NCBI GenBank assembly: GCA_023264915.1
Contig: JAHFUU010000218.1
Location: 1 to 5,459, forward strand
Length of the DNA stretch: 5,459 nt
Direction of reading: 5' to 3'
DNA from: Microthrixaceae bacterium
GTDB lineage: Bacteria; Actinomycetota; Acidimicrobiia; Acidimicrobiales; Acidimicrobilacustridaceae
The translations under genes and the position numbers were made by a program. A model generated the notes under the pieces. That model did not search any database and was not told the DNA's origin. It saw nothing but the letters and a program-made list of their open reading frames with translations. Numbering within the stretch: the first letter of the stretch is position 1; each line of letters starts with the position of its first letter. Shown here piece by piece: positions 4,742-5,459 of the stretch.

Positions 4742-5459
4742 ATGTGCCTGTCCGCCCGACGCGCTGACGCCGCCCGGACCCCGCCGGCGGCCGGGCATGC
4801 CCGCCGATCGGTTGTGACAAAGCGGGCGCCTTCCTTGAATCAGGGGGCCCGCGACCGATGGGTTCTCGTGGATCGGCGAGCCTTGGTGGGGCTGTCGGTC
4901 GGCGTCCTCGGTCTGGGGCTTGGTGCCGCTGCGGCGGTCTGGCAGGTCCTGGCACTGGCGGTCGTCGCCGGAGCCTGTGCATTGGTTGCGGGCGTTGCCG
5001 CGGTGCGGTTCGTGGGGCTCCTCAAGAACGCCCGCCATCGCATCGACGATCTCCAATGCCAGGTCAGCGAGCTTCAAGAGACTGTCGACAAGGAATCCGA
5101 AGCCCGAGCCGACCTCGAGACCCAGCTGTCGTCGCGGATCCAGCTGACATCGGTGCGCAAGGGCACCCAAGCCGATGCCCTCACCGACGGCGCCACGGGC
5201 CTGTTCAGCGAGGGTTACTTCACCGTGGCCCTCGACGCACGGATCGCGGCGGCGCGCCGCAACCTCAAGCCCGTGGCCGTGGTGGTGATGGAAGTGATCC
5301 AGGGGCTCAACAGCGAGCTGCCGCATCCGGCAGATCCGGCGCGCGTGGCTCAATGCGTCAAAGCCACGATCAGGGAAGCCGACACAGCCTGCCGGTTGAT
5401 GGACGGGGGGTTTGCCCTGGTCCTCGAGGACACCGCCGAGAACGGGGCGATATGGACCG
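4742..5459 (+). CDS. Membrane-anchored coiled-coil protein with degenerate GGDEF domain (3' end outside the window); likely c-di-GMP receptor
   Basis: The frame runs from ATG 4742, the first start after the in-frame TAG at 4733, to the window edge (239 codons). GTG 4814 and GTG 4868 are alternative starts. Order: an Arg/Ala-rich N-terminus (1-47); two closely spaced hydrophobic segments (about 48-66 and 69-88), so both ends should face the cytoplasm; a charged heptad-like coiled coil (about 95-135); then a GGDEF-family domain from DALTDGATGLFSEGYF (145-160). The expected signature is replaced by MDGGF (220-224) in CRLMDGGFALVLEDT. The first metal Asp is Glu184, and the loop with the guanine-binding Asn and Asp of active cyclases is about five residues shorter and lacks them. 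Diguanylate cyclase activity is therefore unlikely. R211-E-A-D214, five residues before the signature, matches the inhibitory c-di-GMP site of PleD (Arg359/Asp362) in sequence and spacing. I infer a receptor or scaffold role. A further domain, such as EAL, could follow beyond the window. Confidence 0.75.
   Translation, partial: MCLSARRADAARTPPAAGHARRSVVTKRAPSLNQGARDRWVLVDRRALVGLSVGVLGLGLGAAAAVWQVLALAVVAGACALVAGVAAVRFVGLLKNARHRIDDLQCQVSELQETVDKESEARADLETQLSSRIQLTSVRKGTQADALTDGATGLFSEGYFTVALDARIAAARRNLKPVAVVVMEVIQGLNSELPHPADPARVAQCVKATIREADTACRLMDGGFALVLEDTAENGAIWT
4772..4796. repeat. GC-rich hairpin near the start of the GGDEF-like gene
   Basis: GCCCGG (4772-4777) can pair with CCGGGC (4791-4796), enclosing the perfect 10-bp palindrome CCGCCGGCGG (4781-4790) with a 3-base bulge ACC on one side. 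This would fold into a strong RNA stem. If translation starts at ATG 4742 the hairpin is inside the reading frame. If it starts at GTG 4814 or later, it lies in the 5' leader and could affect translation. No T-run follows it. Confidence 0.35.

Noticed and set aside
4706..5353. 215-codon - strand frame opposite the GGDEF-like gene
   Set aside because: It is the antisense shadow of a + strand frame that shows membrane segments, a coiled coil and a GGDEF-family pattern; the - strand product shows no domain.

Overview
The window is GC-rich DNA in which every supported gene lies on the + strand, with G/C-dominated third codon positions. The protein repertoire suggests an actinobacterium: a Streptomyces-MeaA-like mutase, a stand-alone 3-hydroxybutyryl-CoA dehydrogenase of the FadB2/Hbd size class, and Aat. 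A deep-branching lineage such as Acidimicrobiia is possible, but that placement is inference and there is no rRNA to test it.

Layout: (1) Positions 1-603 hold the 3' end of an unrecognised protein. (2) Positions 604-937 are a 334-base gap with no convincing gene, containing several ATCCG/CGGAT elements. (3) Positions 938-1816 encode a 3-hydroxybutyryl-CoA dehydrogenase (hbd) with an intact catalytic tetrad but an NADPH-like cofactor loop. (4) After 18 bases, 1835-2536 encode leucyl/phenylalanyl-tRNA-protein transferase (aat). (5) A 184-base gap contains a small inverted repeat. (6) Positions 2721-4676 encode a one-polypeptide adenosylcobalamin-dependent mutase. Its motifs match (2R)-ethylmalonyl-CoA mutase (ecm/meaA) rather than methylmalonyl-CoA mutase. 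(7) A relatively AT-rich 65-base gap carries a 6-5-6 inverted repeat. (8) From 4742 to the window edge runs a membrane-anchored, coiled-coil protein with a degenerate GGDEF domain. It has lost the catalytic signature but keeps an RxxD I-site at the canonical spacing.

How the genes may work together: Hbd and Ecm are both steps of the ethylmalonyl-CoA route for assimilating acetate and other C2 units. Hbd interconverts acetoacetyl-CoA and 3-hydroxybutyryl-CoA. Ecm converts ethylmalonyl-CoA to methylsuccinyl-CoA. Crotonyl-CoA carboxylase/reductase (ccr) and the remaining enzymes are not in the window. Aat, an N-degron pathway enzyme, sits between them and has no obvious metabolic link. The terminal GGDEF-like protein is best read as a likely c-di-GMP receptor rather than a cyclase, and it probably has its own expression signals. 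The most interesting items are this predicted receptor, the cofactor-loop change in Hbd and the hbd-aat-ecm arrangement.
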